From Deltaproteobacteria bacterium (GTDB lineage: Bacteria; Myxococcota_A; UBA796; UBA2385), in contig JAEUKK010000144.1 in the NCBI GenBank assembly GCA_016792625.1, positions 61,697 to 125,696 of the forward strand: a stretch of DNA of 64,000 bases. Direction: 5' to 3'. Each line of letters begins with the position of its first letter. Positions within the stretch are counted from its first letter, which is position 1. The notes beneath the pieces are model-generated. The model made no database searches. It was not told the origin of the DNA and saw only the letters and a program-made list of their open reading frames with translations. Of the stretch, positions 17,450-24,695 are shown in pieces. Position numbers and translations under genes: made by a program.

Positions 17450-18085
17450 TCAGCCCAGCGCGCCCTCGACCAGCACGGCGCGCACCGGGCTCGCGTCGGC
17501 GCCGACGATGGGCAAGGGCAGCGCGATGAGCGTGTAGAGCCCCGGCGGCGGCCCGTCGAGCAGCAGCCCCTCGAGAACGCTCATGTCGCGGGCGAGCAGC
17601 GCTTGGTGGCTGAGCAGCGCCTTGTCGTGCATGAGATCAACGCTGGGCGTGTCGAGGCCGACCAGCCGCACCCCCAGATCGGCGAGGTGGTGGACCAATT
17701 CGGGGGAGAGGGCGGCGAAGTCTTCAATCCACTGGGTGGGGTCGGGGAAGGTGCCGGTGCGCAGCAGCAGGCGCGGGGCCCGCGGCACGGATGGCAGGTG
17801 CGCGGGCAAGATCCGCTCCCCGCGGCCGATCTCAACGTGCATCAGCTCACAGGCCCCGAGGTAGGGCCCCAAAGGGCGGGCGGCGATGCCCGGCGCGCCG
17901 GCGCCATAGTGGCTCGGCGCGTCCGCGTGGGCGCCGAGGTGCACCGTGCCCTCAATCGTCGACAGGTCGAGGTTGGCCCCCTGGTCGATGCGACAGAGGT
18001 AGCGCTGCGAAAATGGCGTGTCACCGGGCCAGACCGCCAGCCCGGGGTGGATGGGGGGGCTGAGGTCCCAGAGCTTGGCGCTCAC
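17450..18085 (-). CDS. kynB: Kynurenine-formamidase-like cyclase-family hydrolase
   Basis: A 211-residue protein of the bacterial arylformamidase (KynB)/cyclase family, metal-dependent hydrolases that cleave N-formylkynurenine. It has the metal-binding signature HLGAHADAPSHYG (HxGxHxDxPxH), plus LWDLSPPIHPGLAVWPGDTPF at the N-terminus and VGLDTPSVD with a later acidic/His pair, as in KynB. Length matches the usual ~210. GTG 18085 overlaps the stop of the AmnA-RidA fusion (GTGA), making it the last gene of a three-gene ring-cleavage operon. There it could act on a formylated aromatic amine rather than on the tryptophan pathway. Confidence 0.85.
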   Translation of the reverse strand: MSAKLWDLSPPIHPGLAVWPGDTPFSQRYLCRIDQGANLDLSTIEGTVHLGAHADAPSHYGAGAPGIAARPLGPYLGACELMHVEIGRGERILPAHLPSVPRAPRLLLRTGTFPDPTQWIEDFAALSPELVHHLADLGVRLVGLDTPSVDLMHDKALLSHQALLARDMSVLEGLLLDGPPPGLYTLIALPLPIVGADASPVRAVLVEGALG

Positions 18086-19599
18086 GCGGGGCCCCGCGCT
18101 GCGGCGAGCACCTTGAGCTCGACGGCGATCGGCGTGGGCAAAGCCGAGATGGCCAGCGTGGTGCGCGTCGCCCCGATGCTCGCGAAGACCTCGTTGTACA
18201 CGGCGTTATAGGCCGCGAAGTCGCGGTCCATGTCGATGAGGAAGACCGTCACGTCGAGGATGTCTTCGAGGCGGCTGCCCGCGGCCTCGAGGATGCGCCG
18301 CACGTTCTCGATCACCGCGCGGGTCTGCGCCGCCACGTCATAGGGCAGGGGGCGGCCCTCGGCGTCGCGCACCGGCCCGCCGGGGATCTGGTTGGTGCCC
18401 GGCTGGCGGGGGCCGACCCCCGACAAGAAGAGCAGGTCGCCCACCCGTCGTGCGTGGGGGTAGGCGCCGACGGGCGCGGGCGCCGCGCTGGTCGATATGG
18501 GGGTGGAGGATCGGGCAGCAGCAGTTGGAGGAGCTACCGATGGGGGTGCGCTAATGGCCGCGGGCGGCGCCGCTGCAGCTGGAGGGGCCGCCGCCGGCGC
18601 CGCCGACGCTGGTGCCGGAGCGGGCGTCGGCGGTGCCCGCGTGGGCGCGGCGGCCGGCGCGCGCGCCTCTCCGCCGGCGAGCACGCCGCGATCTCCGCGA
18701 AAGATGTCCACGTCGTCCTCATCGAACTCGAGCTGGGCCGCGGCGCTCGCGTCGGGGCGCAGGCTCACCACCGCGCAGCCCGCGCCCTGCACCGGCGCGT
18801 AGGCCAGCACCTCGCCGCGGTAGCCGTTGTGGGCGCCGGCCGCCGCGGCCAGCCACCACACGCCCTTGAGGCGCGCGTCGGCCCGGGCTTGGGCGGCGAA
18901 GGTGCGGGCGAGCTGGCTGACGTCCTCGAGGCGACCCTCTGCGAAGATCTCGAGCAACTTCTGGTTCCACTCGTCGTCTTGGCGCGAGCTGACCCGGTCT
19001 TCGGTCAGGGGCACCGGGCGCGGGAAGAGGCGCTGGGTCAGGTTGCTCACCGCGGCGACCACCACCCGCTTACCCGAGCTGAGGATGGCGTCGCGCACGG
19101 CCTTCCCGAGGATGATCGTCTCAGCCCGGTCGGCGTAGACATTGCAGGAGACGATGGCCACCGGCAGCTGACTGGAAGGGTCGAGCAGCTGTTTGGCCAC
19201 CAAGGTGCCGGTGTCGATGGGGAAGCCGCGGTAGTTCACCCCCCGGGCGGCGAGGCCCCGGGCGGTCGCGCGCTGGATCACCACTTCGGTGAAAGGCACG
19301 TCGACCGGGAAGCTGTAGTCGATGGCGCCCAGCGCGTGAAACTCTTCGTCGACATGGGTCCAGGTCGGGCGGGGGTCGGACTGGAGCAGGTGCCCGAGGA
19401 TGCTGTGCCAGCCGACGCTGTAGATGACGAGCAGGTCGGGTTTGAGCGCATCGAGCTGGGCGCGGGCGGCCGCGTAGCCATCGGCGAGGCGGCGCACGCC
19501 GGGGCCCCCGTCGGGGCAGAGCAAGGGGTGCGGCATCCGGGGCAGCAGCAGGGCCAGCTCGACGCTGCCGGTCGGGGTGCGGGCGGTGCTCGTGGTCAT
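18082..19599 (-). CDS. Fusion: 2-aminophenol 1,6-dioxygenase alpha subunit (AmnA-like) and RidA-type deaminase domain
   Basis: A 505-residue two-domain protein. Residues about 15-282 match my recollection of AmnA, the non-catalytic subunit of class III extradiol 2-aminophenol dioxygenase (THVDEEFHALGAIDYSF, ARGVNYRGFPIDTGTL, DDEWNQKLLEIFAEG). A Pro/Ala-rich linker (about 310-375) leads to a RidA domain (376-503: PHARRVGDLLFLSGVGPRQP, NVRRILEAAGSRLEDILDVTVFL), the family that includes 2-aminomuconate deaminase (AmnD). The fusion therefore couples a ring-cleavage subunit to a downstream deamination step. ATG 19599 overlaps the amnB stop (ATGA). Confidence 0.88.
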   Translation of the reverse strand: MTTSTARTPTGSVELALLLPRMPHPLLCPDGGPGVRRLADGYAAARAQLDALKPDLLVIYSVGWHSILGHLLQSDPRPTWTHVDEEFHALGAIDYSFPVDVPFTEVVIQRATARGLAARGVNYRGFPIDTGTLVAKQLLDPSSQLPVAIVSCNVYADRAETIILGKAVRDAILSSGKRVVVAAVSNLTQRLFPRPVPLTEDRVSSRQDDEWNQKLLEIFAEGRLEDVSQLARTFAAQARADARLKGVWWLAAAAGAHNGYRGEVLAYAPVQGAGCAVVSLRPDASAAAQLEFDEDDVDIFRGDRGVLAGGEARAPAAAPTRAPPTPAPAPASAAPAAAPPAAAAPPAAISAPPSVAPPTAAARSSTPISTSAAPAPVGAYPHARRVGDLLFLSGVGPRQPGTNQIPGGPVRDAEGRPLPYDVAAQTRAVIENVRRILEAAGSRLEDILDVTVFLIDMDRDFAAYNAVYNEVFASIGATRTTLAISALPTPIAVELKVLAAARGPA

Positions 19600-20504
19600 C
19601 GTGCCTCCGCGCGGGCCGGGTCCCAGCCCATGATCGCGTTGCCCGTCCCGATGACGGTGCCGTAGCCGTAGAGCTCGGCGGGGTAGGCGGGGAAGCCCAG
19701 CGCGCTCAACAGCCAAGTGAGGCTGCCGTCCTTGCACTCCGAGATTGCGCCGTCGATGAAGTCAGGCATCTCTGCCAGGGCCTGGCGGCTGCGCCCCGCG
19801 CGCAGGTGGTTGATCATCCTCATGTCCCAGAGGTACTGGCCGTGGTGGTAGATGTGCTCGTGGGTCATGTCCTCGGGCAGGGCCGGCTCGACGGTGAAGT
19901 GCCGGTGGCTGAGGCTGTTGCTGGCGAGCAGCAAGGCGCGACGGCCGGTGCGCTCGACCGCCCGGCGGGTGGCCTCGCCCAGGCGCACCTGCAGCTGCTC
20001 GCCGACCTCGTTGCCAAAGTCGAAGTGCGCCCGGTTCGACGAGATGGCGACGATGGGCAGGTCCCACGTTGGGCGGGTCATGTGGCAAGAGATGATGCTG
20101 CCGTAGTCGACCCGGAACTTCGGGTTCTCCATCGGCTGCAGCTCGAGGCCGGCTGCGCGGCCTTCGGCGACGATGGCGTGGGCCAGCTCGACGTCGACGC
20201 GCAGGTCGTACTGGTACCGAAAGAGGTGCGGGAAGATCGGGTCGACCGACAGCCCCTGGAACTGTGGCAAGGCCAGCACGTGCGTGCCCTGCGTGGTCTT
20301 CCAATGCGGGGAGTGCACGATGATGACGTCAATCTGCTTCTTTTGCAGATCGGCCCGCAGCCGCTCGTAGCCCCAGCGCAGCACCTCCCACCCGCACTCG
20401 GCCCGGGGCTCGTTCTGGGGCGGGTTCTCGGCGTAGACGAGGTGGGGCGGGTGCGGGGCGAGGGCCCCGGCGACAATCTGCCCGGGCGCGGGCGCGGTGC
20501 TCAT
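19596..20504 (-). CDS. amnB: 2-aminophenol 1,6-dioxygenase beta (catalytic) subunit-like class III extradiol dioxygenase
   Basis: A 302-residue LigB-superfamily dioxygenase. Near-diagnostic AmnB features are ALAPHPPHLVYAENPPQNEP (N-terminal metal His), VIIVHSPHWKTTQG (second His), PKFRVDYGSIISCHMTRP, LLASNSLSHRHF and the C-terminal ELYGYGTVIGTGNAIMGW. These enzymes use Fe(II) to open the ring of 2-aminophenol or a close analogue to 2-aminomuconic semialdehyde. ATG 20504 (MSTAPAPGQIVAG) is chosen over the 20564 extension. It is the first gene of the operon, and its catalytic partner subunit is encoded in the next gene. Confidence 0.92.
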   Translation of the reverse strand: MSTAPAPGQIVAGALAPHPPHLVYAENPPQNEPRAECGWEVLRWGYERLRADLQKKQIDVIIVHSPHWKTTQGTHVLALPQFQGLSVDPIFPHLFRYQYDLRVDVELAHAIVAEGRAAGLELQPMENPKFRVDYGSIISCHMTRPTWDLPIVAISSNRAHFDFGNEVGEQLQVRLGEATRRAVERTGRRALLLASNSLSHRHFTVEPALPEDMTHEHIYHHGQYLWDMRMINHLRAGRSRQALAEMPDFIDGAISECKDGSLTWLLSALGFPAYPAELYGYGTVIGTGNAIMGWDPARAEAR

Positions 20505-20549
20505 GGCGACTCCCGCGCGCGCCCGCGGTCGGCCCTGGGCGTGCGCGGT

Positions 20550-20562
20550 CCGACGGTAGCCC
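20550..20562 (-). promoter_or_regulatory. Possible -10 region of the amn operon
   Basis: The minus strand reads GCTACCGTCGG, with TACCGT at 20558-20553, about 48 bp before amnB. The same GCTACCGTC string occurs 25 bp before the START-domain gene (TACCGT at 22883-22878), and GCTACAGTC precedes the riboswitch (28499-28507). No convincing -35 hexamer is visible. Confidence 0.3.
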
Positions 20563-20639
20563 ACGAGGGCGGGCTGGCTTGAGAGTGGCCTGCTGGACGT
20601 TGGTTTCGGTCAGGCGCCAGGCGGCTGGGCGGCGCGGGT

Positions 20640-21506
20640 TCAGCCCACCGGCGCCGCGCTGGGCGGGCCGAAGACCACCCGCAGGCGGGCGCGCAGGCCC
20701 TGGGCGGCGGCGAGGTCGGCGAGCAGGGCCCGTGGCTCGTCAAAGGCGATGCGCAGCGGGTTGTGGCTGGTCATCGGCTTGACCGTGCCGTAGTCGACGG
20801 GCTCAGCCTCGCGGCAGAAGGTGCCGAAGAGGCGGTCCCAGATGATGAAGATGCCCGCATAATTCCGGTCGAGGTACGCGGGGTTGCGCCCGTGGTGCAC
20901 CCGGTGGTGCGAGGCCGTGTTGAAGACCCAGCCCAGCGGGCCCGCGCGCCCGACGAGCTCAGTGTGCAGGCCAAACTGGTAGAGCAACGAGATGGCCTGC
21001 TGCAGCACGATGGCCTCGACCGGCACGCCGAGCAGGGGCAGGGGCAGCCAGAACAGCGGGCCGTAAAATAGCTCCCCCCAGGACTGTCGCAGCGCGGTGC
21101 TGAGGTTGTAGTGCGCGCTGCTGTGGTGGGTGTGGTGGGCCGCCCAGAGCAGCCGCACCTCATGACCAGCCCGGTGGTAGGCATAAAAACAGAGGTCGTC
21201 CGCGAAGACCAGGGCGGTGACCGCGAGCGGGGCGGGCAGGGCGTCCCAGAGGTTCACCAGCGGGTGGCGGGCCAACCAGGCGAAGGCGGGCACGAAGAAG
21301 AGCGCCCGCCAGAGGGTGTCCAGGACCAAAAAGCCCAGCCCCATGCTCAGGCTCGCCGCCGTGTCCTTGAGCGTGTAGCCCTTGACCCCCGCGACCCGCC
21401 GGCTGAGCACCAGCTCGGCGGCCATGCTCAGCCCGAAGATCGGCATGGCGAGCAGGTAGAGCAGGTCCGGGTCGAGCGGCCCGAGGCCGGGCAGGGTGGG
21501 GGACAC
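20640..21506 (-). CDS. Fatty acid hydroxylase / sterol desaturase superfamily membrane di-iron protein
   Basis: A 288-residue integral membrane hydroxylase. Its histidine boxes are HRAGH, HHTHHSS and HHRVHHG, the eight-His di-iron set of the fatty-acid hydroxylase/sterol desaturase superfamily. Four hydrophobic segments surround them (MPIFGLSMAAELVL, LGFLVLDTLWRALFFVPAF, LPAPLAVTALVF, GELFYGPLFWLPLPLLG). TSHNPLRIAFDEP near the C-terminus resembles the alkylglycerol-monooxygenase/TMEM195 branch. It oxidises a lipid; the exact substrate is unknown. It is the third gene after two SRPBCC-type genes, separated by 15 bp. Confidence 0.9.
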   Translation of the reverse strand: MSPTLPGLGPLDPDLLYLLAMPIFGLSMAAELVLSRRVAGVKGYTLKDTAASLSMGLGFLVLDTLWRALFFVPAFAWLARHPLVNLWDALPAPLAVTALVFADDLCFYAYHRAGHEVRLLWAAHHTHHSSAHYNLSTALRQSWGELFYGPLFWLPLPLLGVPVEAIVLQQAISLLYQFGLHTELVGRAGPLGWVFNTASHHRVHHGRNPAYLDRNYAGIFIIWDRLFGTFCREAEPVDYGTVKPMTSHNPLRIAFDEPRALLADLAAAQGLRARLRVVFGPPSAAPVG

Positions 21507-21521
21507 GGGCGCTCCTGCGGC

Positions 21522-22085
21522 TCAGCGGGCGACGGTCCCCAACGCCTGGATGGCGCTGGCGTGGCAGGCGCTCCACTTGGGCTGCACGCCGTTGTAGTAG
21601 GCGCGGCGCACCGGCCAGGGCGGGGTCGAGAGGTAGGTGTGGACCTCGACCCGGGTGCGGTCGGGGCCCAGCGGGGTCAGCGTCCACACCGTCTGGAAGC
21701 CCTTTTTCCCGGCGTGGTCGAGGTCGACCCGGCCCGGGTGGCTGGCCTCGAGGATGGGGGCCACGACCCGGCTGATCCGCCCGTCGAGCTCGCGGCGCCA
21801 AGAGTCGACGGCGTAGGTCATGTGGGCGGTCGCGCCCACCCCGGTCGCGGGGCTGCCCACGGTCCAGTCGCGGCTGCAGTTGCCCGTCCAGACCGCCTTC
21901 TGCACCGCGAGATCGCTGAGCTTGGCGGTGAGCTGGTCGGCGGGCAGGGGCAGCTCGGCGCGCGCGATCAGATCGGCGTTGGGCCAGTCGCGGGCCCAAG
22001 CGCGCCCGGGCGCCGCGGCGAGCGTGAGGGCGGTGAGGGCGGCCACAGCAAACAGGGTCGAGCGAAAGGAGCGGAGCACGTTCAC
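21522..22085 (-). CDS. Secreted SRPBCC-type (START-like) lipid-binding protein
   Basis: A 187-residue protein with signal peptide LFAVAALTALTLAAAPGRAWA. The mature part follows the SRPBCC/polyketide-cyclase pattern: PADQLTAKLSDLAVQKAVW, DSWRRELDGRISRVVAPI and QTVWTLTPLGPDRTRVEVHTYL, a helix-grip fold that binds hydrophobic ligands. Two cysteines (GNCSRDW, SACHAS) could form a disulfide. It lies 14 bp after the START-domain gene and 15 bp before the hydroxylase, so the three form one operon. Confidence 0.75.
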   Translation of the reverse strand: MNVLRSFRSTLFAVAALTALTLAAAPGRAWARDWPNADLIARAELPLPADQLTAKLSDLAVQKAVWTGNCSRDWTVGSPATGVGATAHMTYAVDSWRRELDGRISRVVAPILEASHPGRVDLDHAGKKGFQTVWTLTPLGPDRTRVEVHTYLSTPPWPVRRAYYNGVQPKWSACHASAIQALGTVAR

Positions 22086-22099
22086 CTCAAGGGCGCCGG

Positions 22100-22852
22100 T
22101 CAGCGGGCGGCGCGCACAAAACTCAGCATGTTGTCGGGGAGGGTGCGGGCGCTGAGCGCCCGGGCGACCGAGGCGGGCACGCTGCCGCCGGGATCGCTCA
22201 CCGCGGTGTAGGTCAGGGTCGCAGGGCTGCCCGGCCGCAGCTCCCAGCAGCCGTGGCTCATCGCGACCTCCATCGCGTCGGGGTGGCGCTGCTGGATGGC
22301 GGCGCGCACCTCGGCCGCCTCGCCGGGCGGCAGGATGCTCCAGCAGCGGCGGTGGTGGCCGGCCACCCCGGCCAGATCACGCTCTTCGACGGCGTGCAGC
22401 ACCCAATAGCGCTGGCTTGAGGGCAGCAGCGGCGGCGGGCGCATCACCTGGTAGAGCTGGCTCGACCGGCCTTGGCGGGCGTAGACCTTCGACTCGGCGA
22501 GGCTCTGACCCACGGCGAAGTGCCCGTCGATGCGGTTGATCGCCGCCCAGAGGCGCGCCAGATCCACCTCGGGGCCCAGCTCGAGCACACCCTTGTACGC
22601 GGTGGTCCCGACGCTCGGCATCGCGCGGGCGTAGACCACGAGCCGCTGCTCTTCAAGGCGCTGGTGCAGGGCCCAGCCGCTGGGCGCGGCCAGCTCGCGG
22701 TGCACCGCGGGGTCGAGGCCCCCGGCGCGCGCGGGCACGGCGGAGAGCAGGGCGAGCGCCGCGGCGAGGAGGGGCGCGCGGACGGCCCGCAGCAGGGGGG
22801 AGGCCCCGGCGCGCGAGCGGCAGGGCAGGGGCGTTGAGGCTGCGGCGCGCAT
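22100..22852 (-). CDS. Secreted START-domain protein
   Basis: A 250-residue protein with a signal sequence (hydrophobic LLAAALALLSAVPARAGG, ending near residue 44). It then has a START-like domain: GWALHQRLEEQRLVVYARAM, KGVLELGPEVDLARLWAAIN, SSQLYQVMRPPPLLPSSQRYWVLHAV (in part) and a C-terminal long helix. START proteins bind sterols or phospholipids in a hydrophobic cavity. As first gene of the operon with a second SRPBCC protein and a di-iron lipid hydroxylase, it may deliver a lipid substrate across the periplasm. ATG 22852 has GGAG upstream. Confidence 0.78.
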   Translation of the reverse strand: MRAAASTPLPCRSRAGASPLLRAVRAPLLAAALALLSAVPARAGGLDPAVHRELAAPSGWALHQRLEEQRLVVYARAMPSVGTTAYKGVLELGPEVDLARLWAAINRIDGHFAVGQSLAESKVYARQGRSSQLYQVMRPPPLLPSSQRYWVLHAVEERDLAGVAGHHRRCWSILPPGEAAEVRAAIQQRHPDAMEVAMSHGCWELRPGSPATLTYTAVSDPGGSVPASVARALSARTLPDNMLSFVRAAR

Positions 22853-22954
22853 CGGTGCTCCACGTGGAACGGCGCGGACGGTAGCACGCGGAGGCTGGGC
22901 CTGCGCCGCCAGCGCGGCGGGCGGCCCCGGATCGGGAGGCTAAGCTCCGGCGTG

Positions 22955-24688
22955 ATGCGCTCCTCCCCTGCCGCCGACCGCCCGCTTCGACCGCGGGGCT
23001 GCGCTGCCGCCGCCGTGCTGGGCCTGCTCGGCTGCGCCCCGCCCAAGGTCTCCCGCGACACATCTGCGGAAGAATTCGCACCACCGGACTCTGCGGGGGG
23101 CGATGGCGGGTCACCCGAGCTCACCGATCCCGGCGCGGTGGTCTGCGCCGATCCGGGCGCCCGTGAGCGAGAGGGCGCCTTCGTCCCTTGGGATCGCGGC
23201 CCAGACTGGGCCCTGCAGCGGCCCCGGGGCCTCGAGCCCACGGTGGATCACGAGCGGGCCGCGGGGGTGCTGGTCGAAGACCTCAACGAAGATGGCCTGC
23301 TCGACGTCTTCCTCACCGCAGAGCTGCGCTGTCAGCTGCTCTGGGGCGCGGCCGACGGCAGCTGGCTCGACGCCGGGCCCGAGGCCCTGCCCGAGGGCGA
23401 GTGCAAGGCCTGGGGGGTGAGCGCCGCAGACGCCGACGCTGACGGTGATCTCGACCTCTTCCTCGCCCGCGACGGCGCGGTCGACCGGCTCTGGCGCAAC
23501 GAGGGCGACCGCTTCACCGCGCCCACCGCGCTGGGCCTCGACGGCCCCGCCTGCGGCAGCCGCAGCGGGTCCTGGGGCGACATGGACGGCGACGGCGATC
23601 TCGACCTCTTCGTTGCCCGCCACCACGTGCTCGGTCGTGGCCTCGACCCCTGCCCGGCGGCGCCCGAGCTCGCCGGCTGGAGCATCGCCGGCGGCGACCC
23701 CAACGACCTCTACGAGAACCTCGGCGACGGCAGCTTCGCCAGCCGCAGCGAGGTCTTCGAGCCTGCGGCCCGCTGGGGCTACACCTTCATCGGCGGCTGG
23801 CTCGACCTCGACGCCGACGGCGATCAAGACCTCTACCAGATCAATGACTACGGCGGGCTCGCCGCGCCCAACCTGCCGCTGCTCAACGACGGCGCGGGCA
23901 GCTTCTCGCTGGCGCCCCCAGGCCTCGGCTTGCAGGTGGCAGGGGACAACATGAGCCTCGCCGTCGGTGATCTCAACGATGACCGCCTGCCCGACCTCGC
24001 GGTGGCCGACATCGACGCCATGCACCTGCTGCTGAGCGACGGCGCGGGCGGCTACTACGACGCCGCGGTCAGCCGCGGCCTCGTGCCCGACGGCGCCCGC
24101 GACCAGCGCGCCGGCTGGGGCACCGAGCTGGCCGACCTCGACAACGACGGCCTGCTCGATGTGCTCACCGTCTACGGCCCCACTGAGGGGGTCATGCTCG
24201 GCCTCGAGCCTGGGCCCCTGCTCCAACCCGACGCGGTGTGGATGCAGGGCCCCGACGGCAGCTTCGTCGATCGCGCCCGCGCGCTGGGCCTGGACGGCAC
24301 CACCAACGGCCGCGGCCTCATCGTGGCCGACCTCGACGATGACGGCTGGCTCGACATCCTCAAGGTCGACTACCGCGGCGGGCCCGCCCAGCTCTGGCGC
24401 CAGCGCTGCGGCGAGGCGGCCTGGCTCACGGTGCGCCTCGAGGGGCCCCCGGGCAACCCCCGCGGCCTGGGCGCGCGGGTCGAGCTTGAGGCGGGCGGCC
24501 GGCGGTTTGTGCGCTGGCAGGTGCAGGGCAACAGCGGGCTGGCCAGCCAGGGCCCCGGGGCCCTGCACTTTGGGCTGGGGCAGGTCGACGAGATCGACGC
24601 GCTGCGGGTGATCTGGCCCGACGGCCGCGTCGACGAGCTGGGGCCGGTGGGCGCGCGGCGGGCGCTGGTGGTGCGGCGGGGCGGCTGA
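22955..24688 (+). CDS. FG-GAP repeat / ASPIC-UnbV (CRTAC1-like) lipoprotein
   Basis: A 577-residue lipoprotein (lipobox LGLLGC, Cys about residue 27). The body has many FG-GAP/VCBS repeats with Ca-binding D-x-D-x-DG loops (DLNEDGLLDVFL, DADADGDLDLFLA, DMDGDGDLDLFVA, DLDADGDQDLYQ, DLDNDGLLDVLTV), forming a beta-propeller. The C-terminus is an ASPIC/UnbV domain (RLEGPPGNPRGLGARVELEAGG ... DEIDALRVIWPDGRVDEL; first segment given in part). Family members are cell-surface or matrix proteins. ATG 22955 is chosen; GTG 22952 is adjacent. TAAGCT at 22941-22946 is a possible -10. Confidence 0.9.
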   Translation: MRSSPAADRPLRPRGCAAAAVLGLLGCAPPKVSRDTSAEEFAPPDSAGGDGGSPELTDPGAVVCADPGAREREGAFVPWDRGPDWALQRPRGLEPTVDHERAAGVLVEDLNEDGLLDVFLTAELRCQLLWGAADGSWLDAGPEALPEGECKAWGVSAADADADGDLDLFLARDGAVDRLWRNEGDRFTAPTALGLDGPACGSRSGSWGDMDGDGDLDLFVARHHVLGRGLDPCPAAPELAGWSIAGGDPNDLYENLGDGSFASRSEVFEPAARWGYTFIGGWLDLDADGDQDLYQINDYGGLAAPNLPLLNDGAGSFSLAPPGLGLQVAGDNMSLAVGDLNDDRLPDLAVADIDAMHLLLSDGAGGYYDAAVSRGLVPDGARDQRAGWGTELADLDNDGLLDVLTVYGPTEGVMLGLEPGPLLQPDAVWMQGPDGSFVDRARALGLDGTTNGRGLIVADLDDDGWLDILKVDYRGGPAQLWRQRCGEAAWLTVRLEGPPGNPRGLGARVELEAGGRRFVRWQVQGNSGLASQGPGALHFGLGQVDEIDALRVIWPDGRVDELGPVGARRALVVRRGG

Positions 24689-24695
24689 GCGGCGC

